From the NCBI RefSeq assembly GCF_900105055.1, contig NZ_FNTA01000004.1, forward strand, positions 5,363,501 to 5,427,500: a DNA stretch of 64,000 nucleotides, read 5' to 3'. Below, piece by piece: positions 6,597 to 15,635 of this stretch. The position numbers and the translations under genes were made by a program. Numbering within the stretch: the stretch's first letter is position 1; every line of letters starts with the position of its first letter. The notes below the pieces were generated by a model. The model saw only the letters and a program-made list of their open reading frames with translations. It searched no databases and was not told where the DNA came from. Source of the stretch: Amycolatopsis lurida. GTDB taxonomy: Bacteria; Actinomycetota; Actinomycetes; Mycobacteriales; Pseudonocardiaceae.

Positions 6597-9544
6597 GATT
6601 GCACCGGTTGGAGGTCGCCGCTTTCGGTCCGTACGCGGGCCGCGAGGTGGTGGACTTCGACGTGCTGGGCGCCGACGGGCTGTTCCTGCTGCACGGTGAC
6701 ACCGGCGCGGGGAAGACGACGCTGCTCGACGCGATCGCCTTCGCGCTTTTCGGCACCGTCCCGGGCGCGCGGGGCGAGGTCAAACGGCTGCGCTGCGACC
6801 TCGCCGAGCCCGACCAGGTCACCGAGGTCGTCCTGGAACTGACCGTGCAGGGTCAGCGGATGCGGATCGCGCGCAGCCCCGAGTACCAACGGCCGAAGCG
6901 CCGTGGCGAAGGGATGACCGTCCAGCAGGCGAAGGCGGTGCTGAGCTGGGTCGGCACGGTCCCCGCCGGGCACGTGGCCGAGGGCATCACGCGGATCGAC
7001 GAGGTCGCGCGCACGGTCGAGCGGCTCATCGGCATGACGCACGAGCAGTTCTTCCAGGTGGTGTTGCTGCCGCAGGGCGAATTCGCGCGCTTCCTGCGCG
7101 CGAACACGGCCGAACGCGAGGAGCTGCTGGAGCGGCTTTTCGGCACCGAGCGCTTCTCCGACGTCGAGAACTGGTTCGCGAATCTGCGGGCCGAACGCGG
7201 ACGCGAGTTGCAGGCGCGGCAGCAGACGCTGCGGGAGTGGGTCGCGCGCTTCGCGCAGGTCGCGGGGCAGGAAGCGCCCGAGGAAGGGCAGTCCGAATGG
7301 GTCGGTGAGGTGCTCGCCGAGTCGGCACGGCGCGTCGCCGAAGCACAGGAACGCGACACGAAGGCCCGCACAGCGGCCAAGAAGGCTGAAGCGGTCTGGC
7401 AGGAGAACCGGTCCACCGCCGAACGGATCCGCCGGGTGCGCACGGCGTACACGCGGCTGTCGGTGATCGCCGAGCAGGCGGATCAGCGCGCGGAGTGGGC
7501 GGAAGAGGTCGAGGCGGCTCATCGCGCGGCGGCTGTCGTCGCGGAGGCGGATCTCCTTGACCGCAGACTGGATCAGCTCGCCGAGGCCGAGGCCACCGAA
7601 GCGCTCCGGGCTCAGGACGTGCCGGACGCGGCGGAGAGTTCGGCCGTCGAGCTTCGCGCTCGCGCCGGCGGGTTGCGTGAAGACGCGGGTGCGCTCGCCG
7701 AACTCGTGGCGGAAAGCGAGCAGCAGCAACGGGATCTGGTCCGCCGTGAGCAGCTGAACGCCGCCGCCGAGACGGCGAAGAAACAGGCCGAGAACTTCGC
7801 CGCCGAGCTGGGCGCGGCGCCGGAGAGGGTCACGTCGTTGCGGACCGAAGCGGCCGCTGCCGCCGAAGCCGAAGCGAAGCTGGACGGCGCCCGCGCTCGC
7901 GTCGACGAGCTGACCGCGCTGGCTCGCGACGCCGAAGAGGTGCCCAAGATACGTCAGGCCGTCGAGCGGGCACGTGCGGCGGTCAGCGAGGCCGTGGACG
8001 GCCATCAGCAGGCCCGTCAGCATCGGCTGGACCTGCGGGAACGGCGTCTCGAAGGAATGGCGGCCGAACTCGCCGCCGGTCTCCACGCGGGCGAGGACTG
8101 CCCGGTCTGCGGGTCGGCGGAACACCCGTCGCCGGCGACGCACACTGGCGGCTTGGTCGATCCGGCGGACGAACGCCGCGCCGAAGCCGCGGAGCAGCAG
8201 GCGCACGCGCGGCGGGAGAAGACGAAGGCCGCGTTGCAGGAGGCGGAAAACCGCCTGGCCGTCCTGGTCGAGCGGTTGGGCGAGCACACCGCGGAGACGC
8301 TGCGGGCCGGGCTCGCCGAAGCGCGAGACCTGGTCGCCACGCTGTCGGAGAACGCTCGTCGGAAGCCCGCGCTCGAGACGCGGCTCCTCGAACTGGAACG
8401 GAAGATCGAGCAGCTGACCGAACAGCGCGGCGCGGCCGAACGCCGCGCGGTCGAGGTCGCGACCGAGGTGCGCGGGCTGACCGAGCGGCTGGCCGAGCGC
8501 GAGCGCCGGTTGGAAGCCGCGCGTGGCGAGTTCGCCGACGTCGCCGCCCGTCGGCGTCATCTGCTCGGCTTCGCGACCCGCCTCGACGCGTTGGCCGAAG
8601 CTCGGCTGGCTGTCGCGGGTGCCCGCGAGCGGCGTGACGAGCAAGCAAAACTGGTCAAGGAAGCGTTGCGGGCCAAGGGTTTCGCGGACCTCGACGAGAT
8701 GCGCGCCGCGGCGCGGCCGGACGAGCAGATCACGAAGCTGGAAGCCAGTCTCGCCGACGCCAAGGTGATGGAGCGGGCCGCCAAAGAGGAACTCGCGCAG
8801 CCCGAGTTGTTCGGCATCTCGCCGGAGGACGAGATCGACGTCGCCGCTTCGGCGGACGCGGCGCAGGACACGCGAGCCGAGGCCGAGCAGGCTTTCGCGG
8901 CACTGCGGACGGCGAAGACACGGCATACGGACCTGACCGGGCTGGCCGAGCGGATGACGTCCTTGATGGCGGAACTGGCGCCGGTCGAAGAGGGATACCT
9001 CGAACTGAAGGCGCTGGCCGAGGTGGTCAACGGACGCGGGCAGAACGCGCGGAAGATGTCGCTGCGCTCGTACGTCCTCGCCGCGAGGCTGGAGGAGGTC
9101 GCGGTCGCGGCGACGGCTCGCCTGCGGACGATGAGCCAGGGCCGCTATTCCTTCGTGCATTCCGACGCGGCCGGGGCGCGGGGCACCCGCGGCGGGCTCG
9201 GCCTCGACGTGCTCGACGACTACTCCGGCACCATCCGGCCCGCGAAGACGCTTTCGGGCGGTGAGTCCTTCCTCGCGTCACTCTCGCTGGCCCTGGGCCT
9301 CGCAGACGTCGTCGCCGCCGAAACCGGCGGAGCTCTACTGGACACGCTGTTCATCGACGAAGGCTTCGGCACTCTGGACGCCGAGACGCTCGACATCGTC
9401 ATGAACATCCTCGACGAGCTTCGCGCCGGCGGTCGTGTGGTCGGGCTGGTCTCGCACGTCGAGGAGCTGCGGCAGCGGATCCCGACGCGGCTGCGGATCC
9501 GGAAGTCGCGTACGGGGTCTTCGGTGGAGATCCACGCCGCCTGA
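6593..9544 (+). CDS. sbcC: Exonuclease SbcCD, ATPase subunit C
   Basis: 983-aa Rad50-type SMC-like ATPase. Walker A HGDTGAGKTTLLDAIAFALFG is at about 35; two long Ala/Glu/Arg-rich coiled-coil arms flank the zinc hook CPVCGSAEHP at about 503-512; the ABC signature LSGGESFLASLSLALGLAD and Walker B LLDTLFIDEGFGTLD are near 885-930. The hook dimerises through Zn2+ so the complex can tether DNA ends. It cleaves palindrome-derived hairpins, which this region contains at several gene ends. A palindrome (9553-9598) begins 9 bp after the stop. Confidence 0.96.
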   Translation: MRLHRLEVAAFGPYAGREVVDFDVLGADGLFLLHGDTGAGKTTLLDAIAFALFGTVPGARGEVKRLRCDLAEPDQVTEVVLELTVQGQRMRIARSPEYQRPKRRGEGMTVQQAKAVLSWVGTVPAGHVAEGITRIDEVARTVERLIGMTHEQFFQVVLLPQGEFARFLRANTAEREELLERLFGTERFSDVENWFANLRAERGRELQARQQTLREWVARFAQVAGQEAPEEGQSEWVGEVLAESARRVAEAQERDTKARTAAKKAEAVWQENRSTAERIRRVRTAYTRLSVIAEQADQRAEWAEEVEAAHRAAAVVAEADLLDRRLDQLAEAEATEALRAQDVPDAAESSAVELRARAGGLREDAGALAELVAESEQQQRDLVRREQLNAAAETAKKQAENFAAELGAAPERVTSLRTEAAAAAEAEAKLDGARARVDELTALARDAEEVPKIRQAVERARAAVSEAVDGHQQARQHRLDLRERRLEGMAAELAAGLHAGEDCPVCGSAEHPSPATHTGGLVDPADERRAEAAEQQAHARREKTKAALQEAENRLAVLVERLGEHTAETLRAGLAEARDLVATLSENARRKPALETRLLELERKIEQLTEQRGAAERRAVEVATEVRGLTERLAERERRLEAARGEFADVAARRRHLLGFATRLDALAEARLAVAGARERRDEQAKLVKEALRAKGFADLDEMRAAARPDEQITKLEASLADAKVMERAAKEELAQPELFGISPEDEIDVAASADAAQDTRAEAEQAFAALRTAKTRHTDLTGLAERMTSLMAELAPVEEGYLELKALAEVVNGRGQNARKMSLRSYVLAARLEEVAVAATARLRTMSQGRYSFVHSDAAGARGTRGGLGLDVLDDYSGTIRPAKTLSGGESFLASLSLALGLADVVAAETGGALLDTLFIDEGFGTLDAETLDIVMNILDELRAGGRVVGLVSHVEELRQRIPTRLRIRKSRTGSSVEIHAA

Positions 9545-9552
9545 CCGGTTCT

Positions 9553-9598
9553 CTCGTGAGTGGTAAGGACGGTTCTAACCGTCCTTACCACTCACGAG
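9553..9598. repeat. Long palindrome, CTCGTGAGTGGT family, copy 2
   Basis: Perfect 22-bp arms (left begins CTCGTGAGTGGTAAGGACGG) around a 2-nt centre, filling the gap between the convergent sbcC and ogt genes. Same family as 4312-4357, differing by compensatory changes. A bidirectional terminator is the simplest role. Confidence 0.88.
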
Positions 9599-9603
9599 GT
9601 GGT

Positions 9604-10104
9604 TCAGGCGGCTTCGTGCGTCAGCAGCCACTGCTTCGCCGGGACACCCCACCGGAAGTTCCCCACGCCACCGCCGGTCCGCACCACCCGGTGGCACGGC
9701 ACGAACAACGCCGCCGCGTTCTTCGCGCACGCCGACGCGGCCGCCCGCACCGCCGCCGGATTCTCCGCCAGCGCCGCGTACTCCGCGTAGCTCACCGATT
9801 CACCGGCGGGCACCTTCCGCAGGATTTCCCAAGCGTGCTCCCGGAAAGCGCCGGACCGCTGCCGCACCTCGACGTCGGCGACAGCGTCCAGGTCGCCGTC
9901 GTGGTACCGGCGGATCGCGGTGCTCACCGGGCCCAGGTCTTGTCGCTGATGCACTTCGCCAGGGGCCAGTGAAGGCGAGATCAGCGGCGTCAGTTCGCCG
10001 ACGTCAGCGGTCCAGCCCGAGGCGAGCACGGCCCCGTCACCCGCCACCACGGCGGTGAACGGGCCGATTTCGGTGTCCATTGTGGACCAATACGCGATGC
10101 TCAT
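9604..10104 (-). CDS. ogt: Methylated-DNA-[protein]-cysteine S-methyltransferase
   Basis: Suicide enzyme that moves the methyl group of O6-methylguanine onto its own cysteine. 166 aa. The active site PCHRVVRTGGGVGNFRWG is near 135-152; the helix-turn-helix GESVSYAEYAALAENPAAVRAAASACAKN precedes it. Two ATGs are adjacent (10107 and 10104); the second is chosen because GGGAG is 5 nt away, and it forms an ATGA overlap with the stop of the upstream Ada-AlkA gene. The two genes form an alkylation-repair operon. Confidence 0.92.
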   Translation of the reverse strand: MSIAYWSTMDTEIGPFTAVVAGDGAVLASGWTADVGELTPLISPSLAPGEVHQRQDLGPVSTAIRRYHDGDLDAVADVEVRQRSGAFREHAWEILRKVPAGESVSYAEYAALAENPAAVRAAASACAKNAAALFVPCHRVVRTGGGVGNFRWGVPAKQWLLTHEAA

Positions 10105-11561
10105 CATTCTCCCTTTTCGGCTCGCCACAGGTACATGCCGGCGTACGAGGACCAGGGCTGCCAGGCCCGTCCGCGTTCGGCCAGCGTCTTTTCGTCGTCC
10201 GTGATGCCCAGCGCGGCCGCGCCCCGGCGCAGTGCCGGATCACCGGTCAGCAGGACGTCCGGCGCACCCAGCACGCGCATCAGGACGTAGTCCGCGGTCC
10301 GCGGCCCGATGCCCGGGACGGCCAGCAGTTCCGCCCGCAGCTCCACGGGATCGCGGCCGACGTGGACCGCCACCCCGCCCGCCAGCGCGCGGGCCACCGC
10401 GGCCACTCTTTCCGGGCCGTGTTCGGCGACCTGGGCCGCCGTCGGGAACAGCGTGGTCAGCCCGTCCAGTGACTCGTCGCAGCGAGGCAGGCGTTCGCCG
10501 AGTCCGCCGGCGAGCGACGCCGCCTCGGCGGGGGACAGCAGCGCGCGCAGCACGAGCTCGTCGCCGTCGACGGCGCCGGGCACCCGGACGCCGGGCATCG
10601 CCTCGACCAGCGGCGCGAGGGAGGGGTCGGCCCCGAGGACCCGCGCGACCGCCTCCGGGTCGGCGTCGAGGTCGAGCAGTCGCCGCACCCTGGCCACCGC
10701 GCTGCTCAGGTCGCGCAGGTCGGTGAGCCGCAGGTCACAGCGGACGTGGTCGTCCTTCGCCGTCAGCCACACGACGCCGGGGCCGTGCGCGAGCCGTAGC
10801 GTGCGCCCGTACCCGGTCACCCCGTAATCGTCGCGTGTCATGTGCTCGACGCCGGCGATGGCCTGGCCGGCCAGGAAGTCGAGCACCCCGTCCGCGTCGA
10901 ACGGCTTGCGGAACGGCAGCCGCAGGCTCAAGCGGGTCCCGGTCGGCAACTCCTCGGCCTTGCGACGGCGCAGGCTCGCGGCGCGAAGCTGCGAAGGCGT
11001 CGTCGCGAAGACCTCGCGGATCGTCTCGTTGAACTGGCGGACGCTGGAGAAGCCCGCCGCGAACGCGACGTCGGTCAGCGGGAGCCCGGACATCTCGATC
11101 AGCAGGCGCGCCGAGTGTGCCCGGTGGGCCCTCGCCAGCGCCAGCGGTCCGGCACCGAGTTCCGCGGTGAGGACGCGGCCGAGCTGCCGTTCGGAATAGC
11201 CGAGCCGCCGCGCGAGCCCCGGGACGCCGTCGCGTTCGACGGTCCCGTCCGAGATGAGCCGCATCGCCCGTGCGGCGAGGTCGGCCCGGATATCCCAGTC
11301 GGGGGAGCCGGGCACGGCGTCGGGCAGGCAGCGGCGGCAGGCGCGGAAGCCGTTGGCCTGCGCGGCCGCCGACGTCGGGTAGAAGCGGACGTTCTGCTGC
11401 TTCGGCGTCGACGCGGGGCAGGACGGGCGGCAGTAGATCCCGGTGGTGGCGACGGCCATGATGAACTGGCCGTCGAACCGGGAATCACGGGCGGCGACGG
11501 CGCGGTAACACCGTTCGGTGTCGCGCCAGACGGCCCGTTCGGCCAGGGTCTGCTCGGTCAT
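10104..11561 (-). CDS. Ada/AraC-AlkA fusion: alkylation sensor, regulator and 3-methyladenine DNA glycosylase
   Basis: 485 aa with three modules. (1) Ada zinc domain (about 10-85) with Cys44, Cys48, Cys75 and Cys78 (CRPSCP and ACRRC), the site of methylphosphotriester repair. (2) AraC-type double helix-turn-helix (about 90-190, LARRLGYSERQLGRVL and LTDVAFAAGFSSVRQFNE). (3) AlkA domain (about 205-480) with the helix-hairpin-helix VPGIGPRTADYVLMRVLG and the catalytic Asp in LLTGDPALRRG. It probably senses methyl damage, activates its own operon including ogt, and excises alkylated bases. The longer upstream reading frame is antisense to ychF and discarded; ATG 11561 begins MTEQTLAERAVWRD. Confidence 0.93.
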   Translation of the reverse strand: MTEQTLAERAVWRDTERCYRAVAARDSRFDGQFIMAVATTGIYCRPSCPASTPKQQNVRFYPTSAAAQANGFRACRRCLPDAVPGSPDWDIRADLAARAMRLISDGTVERDGVPGLARRLGYSERQLGRVLTAELGAGPLALARAHRAHSARLLIEMSGLPLTDVAFAAGFSSVRQFNETIREVFATTPSQLRAASLRRRKAEELPTGTRLSLRLPFRKPFDADGVLDFLAGQAIAGVEHMTRDDYGVTGYGRTLRLAHGPGVVWLTAKDDHVRCDLRLTDLRDLSSAVARVRRLLDLDADPEAVARVLGADPSLAPLVEAMPGVRVPGAVDGDELVLRALLSPAEAASLAGGLGERLPRCDESLDGLTTLFPTAAQVAEHGPERVAAVARALAGGVAVHVGRDPVELRAELLAVPGIGPRTADYVLMRVLGAPDVLLTGDPALRRGAAALGITDDEKTLAERGRAWQPWSSYAGMYLWRAEKGE

Positions 11562-11652
11562 GACCTCGATCGTGCCACCAGGTCGGAGGCGTGGCTGGCG
11601 GAAATCCGACACGGCGATCAAGGCCTCGGCGGATGGGGCGGCGGGCGGCACG

Positions 11653-11658
11653 TAGACT
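11653..11658 (+). promoter_or_regulatory. -10 of the leaderless ychF transcript
   Basis: TAGACT precedes the GTG at 11667 by 8 nt. No Shine-Dalgarno is visible, consistent with a leaderless mRNA. Confidence 0.45.
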
Positions 11659-11666
11659 TCTGGCCC

Positions 11667-12749
<1,083 letters not shown>

Positions 12750-12794
12750 TCCTTCCCCGGTGCAACTGCTGCCTGTGGTTCGCTGCATAGGGTG

Positions 12795-12832
12795 ACTGTT
12801 CGGTGTTCGGTATTGACCGAACACCGAACAGT
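12795..12832. promoter_or_regulatory. Perfect 17+17 bp inverted repeat, probable operator
   Basis: Arms ACTGTTCGGTGTTCGGT and ACCGAACACCGAACAGT are exact reverse complements around the 4-nt spacer ATTG. Each arm holds two GTTCGGT half-sites, so the element resembles the paired inverted repeats bound by AbiEi antitoxins. It ends one base before the possible ATG of the AbiEi-like gene. A hairpin terminator is less likely: there is no U-tract. Confidence 0.75.
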
Positions 12833-13897
12833 ATGGAGCATATCCTCGTGGATCCCCTTCAGCGGTCACACAATGCTCTGGACGCCCTGACCAGCGCGGT
12901 CGGCTCACTGGGGCTTGCCGTGCGTCAGGGAGACGTCGACGCACCCCCCGGCTGGGATCTCGCCATCGTGTTTCCTGACGGCAGAGAGATCGGCCTTCAG
13001 GTCAAGACGGTCGCGTTGATCACGACCGACAGCTTGCCCGGTCTGCTCCGTCGCTGGTCGGCTAGCGGGACCGAGGGAGGCAGAGTGGTGGTGGCGGACA
13101 GGATTACGGCGGAAGCGCGGACCACCCTCAATCAGGCTGGTTGGGGATGGCTGGACCTACGCGGCCATCTGAGGCTTACCGGTCCCGGGCTGTTCATAGA
13201 CTCGGATGTTCCCGTCTTCGTGGGGCCGGAGACGGATCGGCAGGGGATCATCGGCCGGGTCGGCATCGAACTCGCCGCTCTGCTGCTACTCGATCCCGCT
13301 CGGCGGATCGGTGTTCGTGCTGCCGCTGCCGCGTTGTCTCGCGCGCCCAGTTCGATCTCCGAAGCGTTCGCGGCATTGCGAGGCGCAGGACTCGTGGATG
13401 AAGACAGCAAGCCGGTCCTGCCCGCACTTTTCTGGGAACTCGCCGAGCACTGGAAGCCGGTCAGCCGTGATGTGGCGAGCGTCCCGATGCCGGGCGGAGG
13501 ACGGGACAACGCCGCGCTCCGGTTAGGCATGGACGACGTCGAATCGAACGTTGGATGGGCCCTGACCGACACCGTCGCGGCCGCGGTCTACGGCGCACCT
13601 GTATCCATCCGTGCCGATCACCCGCCGGATTTCTATGTTCCTGATCAGGGCACGCTAAGACGCTCCGTGCAACTACTGGGAGCGGCCTCGACGGCCACCG
13701 TGCGGGCGGGTCGTGTCCGTATCGCCCCAGTGCCGCTGGTGTGCGCTCGTCGTATAGATGCCACAGAGTGGTCGGACGAGGAGTGGCCTCTGGCGAATCC
13801 GCTGTTCGTCGCCCTGGATCTGGCGCAGGATCCGGGCCGGGGCACGGAAATCCTTGACGGCTGGACTCCCGAGAGGGTCGGGGCCCGTGTCTGGTGA
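12833..13897 (+). CDS. AbiEi-like type IV antitoxin / DNA-binding regulator
   Basis: 354 aa. The N-terminal part contains WDLAIVFPDGREIGLQVKT (about 40-60), a D...E-x-QVK arrangement like the restriction-nuclease fold. LNQAGWGWLDLRGHLRL (about 105-120) matches the LRxxGIxYxDxxGN pattern of the antitoxin family. A winged-helix segment (IGVRAAAAALSRAPSSISEAFAALRGAGLV) lies near 165-195. It probably represses its own promoter through the inverted repeat just upstream and antagonises the downstream nucleotidyltransferase (inference). ATG 12833 is given; GTG 12848 has a better Shine-Dalgarno (GGAG, 9 nt). It overlaps the next ORF by 11 bp. Lower GC3 than its neighbours suggests transfer. Confidence 0.6.
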   Translation: MEHILVDPLQRSHNALDALTSAVGSLGLAVRQGDVDAPPGWDLAIVFPDGREIGLQVKTVALITTDSLPGLLRRWSASGTEGGRVVVADRITAEARTTLNQAGWGWLDLRGHLRLTGPGLFIDSDVPVFVGPETDRQGIIGRVGIELAALLLLDPARRIGVRAAAAALSRAPSSISEAFAALRGAGLVDEDSKPVLPALFWELAEHWKPVSRDVASVPMPGGGRDNAALRLGMDDVESNVGWALTDTVAAAVYGAPVSIRADHPPDFYVPDQGTLRRSVQLLGAASTATVRAGRVRIAPVPLVCARRIDATEWSDEEWPLANPLFVALDLAQDPGRGTEILDGWTPERVGARVW

Positions 13898-14075
13898 ACC
13901 GGCGGTCTTGGTTCTCGCTGGAAGGTCGATGACCCAGATCGTCAGCGCGATTCCTGTGGTCGCCGAGCAGACGGGACGTCCGGTAGTGCTCGTGGGCGGT
14001 CTTGCCGTCATGTGCCGGCTGACGACGCCGTACCGGGTGACGACCGACCTCGACACGGTTGATCGCCGGCCGTGA
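13887..14075 (+). CDS. AbiEii-like nucleotidyltransferase, N-terminal fragment
   Basis: 62-aa ORF carrying the start of a minimal nucleotidyltransferase fold: GG at 37-38 (PVVLVGGLAVMCRL) and the metal-binding DLD at 54-56 (TTDLDTV). It stops by TGA exactly where related proteins would continue, and the next ORF in the -1 frame reads like the missing remainder. GTG 13887 overlaps the AbiEi-like gene; ATG 13929 is an alternative. The fragment alone has the catalytic strand motif but no helical domain. Either a two-subunit toxin, a recent frameshift or a sequencing error. Confidence 0.5.
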   Translation: MSGEPAVLVLAGRSMTQIVSAIPVVAEQTGRPVVLVGGLAVMCRLTTPYRVTTDLDTVDRRP

Positions 14076-14638
14076 ACGAGGACTCTCAACTGCAACTCCT
14101 CGTGGCAGCCGGTGCGACGCCGAGCGGGCCGGCCGGCGCCCTGGTCCGTACCCCGTGGGGTGAGGTGCAGGTCGACGTCCTTGAGGTTACCGACGCGGAC
14201 CTCGATGATCTTCCGGATGATCCGACCGATCGCCTTCATGTCCAAGCTCATGCGTGGGCGGCGTCTACCGCGTCGGAGCTCCTGCTCGGCGCGGAGGGGA
14301 TCCCGCCCCTCGCGGTGCGAGTTGCCGAGCCAGGTCCCATTATCGCGATGAAACTGCAGTCGATCATGAATCGTGGTGCCGCCAAAGAGGGAACGGATCT
14401 CCTGGACATAGTGCGCATCACGCTCGACCGAATCTGCGGACCGTTGTCGCGAGATCAGCTCGAATCCGCTGAAGCGCAGTTACGCGCCGACGCACTCCTG
14501 CATGCCCGACAATGGTTCGATCGTTTTGACGCGCAATCGCTGAGAAAGATCAGGGCCGTGCCCGAGGGGCGGGATGTGGAGCTCGACGACTTGAGGTTGG
14601 TCGGTGACCTGCTCGCCGGGGCGCTCGACCGTCGATGA
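14072..14638 (+). CDS. AbiEii-like nucleotidyltransferase, C-terminal part
   Basis: 188 aa. LLVAAGATPSGPAGALVRTPWGEVQVDVLEV contains the third acidic residue expected of the nucleotidyltransferase fold (VQVDVLEV), and the rest is helical (PGPIIAMKLQSIMNRGAAKEGTDLLDIVRI is typical of AbiEii-type toxins, where the Lys and the KxxTDLLDI stretch are conserved). GTG 14072 overlaps the previous stop as GTGA, so it could be made by termination-reinitiation from the N-terminal fragment. Together the two ORFs make a normal-sized toxin of about 250 aa. Confidence 0.6.
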   Translation: MNEDSQLQLLVAAGATPSGPAGALVRTPWGEVQVDVLEVTDADLDDLPDDPTDRLHVQAHAWAASTASELLLGAEGIPPLAVRVAEPGPIIAMKLQSIMNRGAAKEGTDLLDIVRITLDRICGPLSRDQLESAEAQLRADALLHARQWFDRFDAQSLRKIRAVPEGRDVELDDLRLVGDLLAGALDRR

Positions 14639-14878
14639 GACCGCTTTGGTCGATGGCTGGTTGACGCTGTGGTGCGGAGCGGCGCGTCAGTGCTCAAGCA
14701 ATCGGACTATATCTTCGAGTCGAGCTCTGAGGTGCTCCCACGGTCGGTTGAGGTCAAGGGTCTTCGCGCCGATCCGGTTATCTTGGACTACGACGTCCGG
14801 GTCAGGTTGCTCCGCGGCGTCGGTCCGCGCGTAAGGGGGCAGAAGCCTGCGCCTCGAAGCTTCCGCTTCACCGGCTGA
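14639..14878. other. Lower-GC spacer after the AbiE-like locus
   Basis: About 240 bp between the nucleotidyltransferase and a convergent hypothetical gene. Short ORFs cross it but none has a ribosome site, a leaderless promoter or GC3 bias. I see no hairpin terminator. It may be debris from the transfer that brought the locus. Confidence 0.4.
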
Positions 14879-15247
14879 TCACACGCCGTAGCGTTCCTGG
14901 AACATCGTCGCGGGTGCCTCGCCGTGCCGCGCCCTGTATGCCGCCACGATCTCGTCCGCCACGTCCTCCCCGGCCTGGAGGCGGACGAGGTACGGAACCG
15001 CCCAGTGCAGCTCGGCGGCGTCGAAGTCCTTCTCCCAGAGCGGATCGAGCCCGGTCCGGGACTCGTCGAGCACCGCGGAGAGCGCGACCTGCCCACCCGC
15101 GTTCACCGGATGCGGGCCCACCGAGATCGAGACGCGGGAAGCGGCGCCGGCCGGGTGCACGGCCACCTCCATGGGGTGTGGGTGACGCCCGGGTGCCGTG
15201 CGGGCGATCACGAGGAACCGCAGTGGCCCTCGTTTCGTCTTCTTCAT
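14879..15247 (-). CDS. Hypothetical protein, 122 aa
   Basis: Not recognised. A basic N-terminus (MKKTKRGPLRFLVIARTAPG) is followed by a mixed alpha/beta segment and an acidic helical C-terminus ending DVADEIVAAYRARHGEAPATMFQERYGV. No signal peptide or membrane segment. GC3 is high and the frame is clean over its full length, so it is probably expressed. It is divergent from the next two genes with only about 40 bp between starts. Confidence 0.5.
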   Translation of the reverse strand: MKKTKRGPLRFLVIARTAPGRHPHPMEVAVHPAGAASRVSISVGPHPVNAGGQVALSAVLDESRTGLDPLWEKDFDAAELHWAVPYLVRLQAGEDVADEIVAAYRARHGEAPATMFQERYGV

Positions 15248-15289
15248 GCGGCCATTCGAGCACGCCGCCACGGACCGAGGATGAACCGC

Positions 15290-15625
15290 ATGACGAGCAC
15301 CGCTGGCCCGTGTCCTGGCGAGTACCTCCGAGGAAGACTCCCTGCTCACCGCGAGCGAGTTCATGCGGCCGACCCGCTCGACCGGGGCCGAGGTCTCGCC
15401 GGGATCCTGGCCTGCAAGTGGTCGAGTATCGAAGCCGCGGTGGACGCGTACCTGGGCGGCCGCTACCGGCCCGGTGAGAGGTTTCCGGTGAAGGTCCTCG
15501 TGCAGTTCGACCGGACGGCCGGGAAGCACGAGGTGACCTTCGAGGACATCGACGAGGACCGCTGGGCCGTGAAGCCGAAGAACTTCCGGCAGACGCGCGA
15601 ACAGCTGCGCCCGAAGTTCGACTGA
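15290..15625 (+). CDS. Hypothetical protein upstream of the ankyrin gene, possibly frameshifted
   Basis: Up to 111 aa; family not recognised. The C-terminal 70 residues (SSIEAAVDAYLGGRYRPGER ... KPKNFRQTREQLRPKFD) look convincingly coding. The first 40 codons do not: their third positions are only about 56% GC, while the frame +1 relative to them is about 88% GC3 and reads SEEDSLLTASEFMRPTRSTG. A frameshift near 15405-15415 is likely, or the true start is downstream. It ends 10 bp before the ankyrin gene, so they are probably co-transcribed. Confidence 0.45.
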   Translation: MTSTAGPCPGEYLRGRLPAHRERVHAADPLDRGRGLAGILACKWSSIEAAVDAYLGGRYRPGERFPVKVLVQFDRTAGKHEVTFEDIDEDRWAVKPKNFRQTREQLRPKFD

Positions 15626-15635
15626 GGAGAGCACG

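Noticed and set aside
6128..9160. Very long minus-strand ORF (1010 codons) opposite sbcD/sbcC
   Set aside because: A GC-rich antisense shadow: its residues mirror coiled-coil codons of sbcC, it has no domain motifs, and sbcC has Walker and hook motifs in frame.
14669..14878. 69-codon ORF after the AbiE-like locus
   Set aside because: No ribosome site, no leaderless promoter, weak GC3, no recognisable motif.
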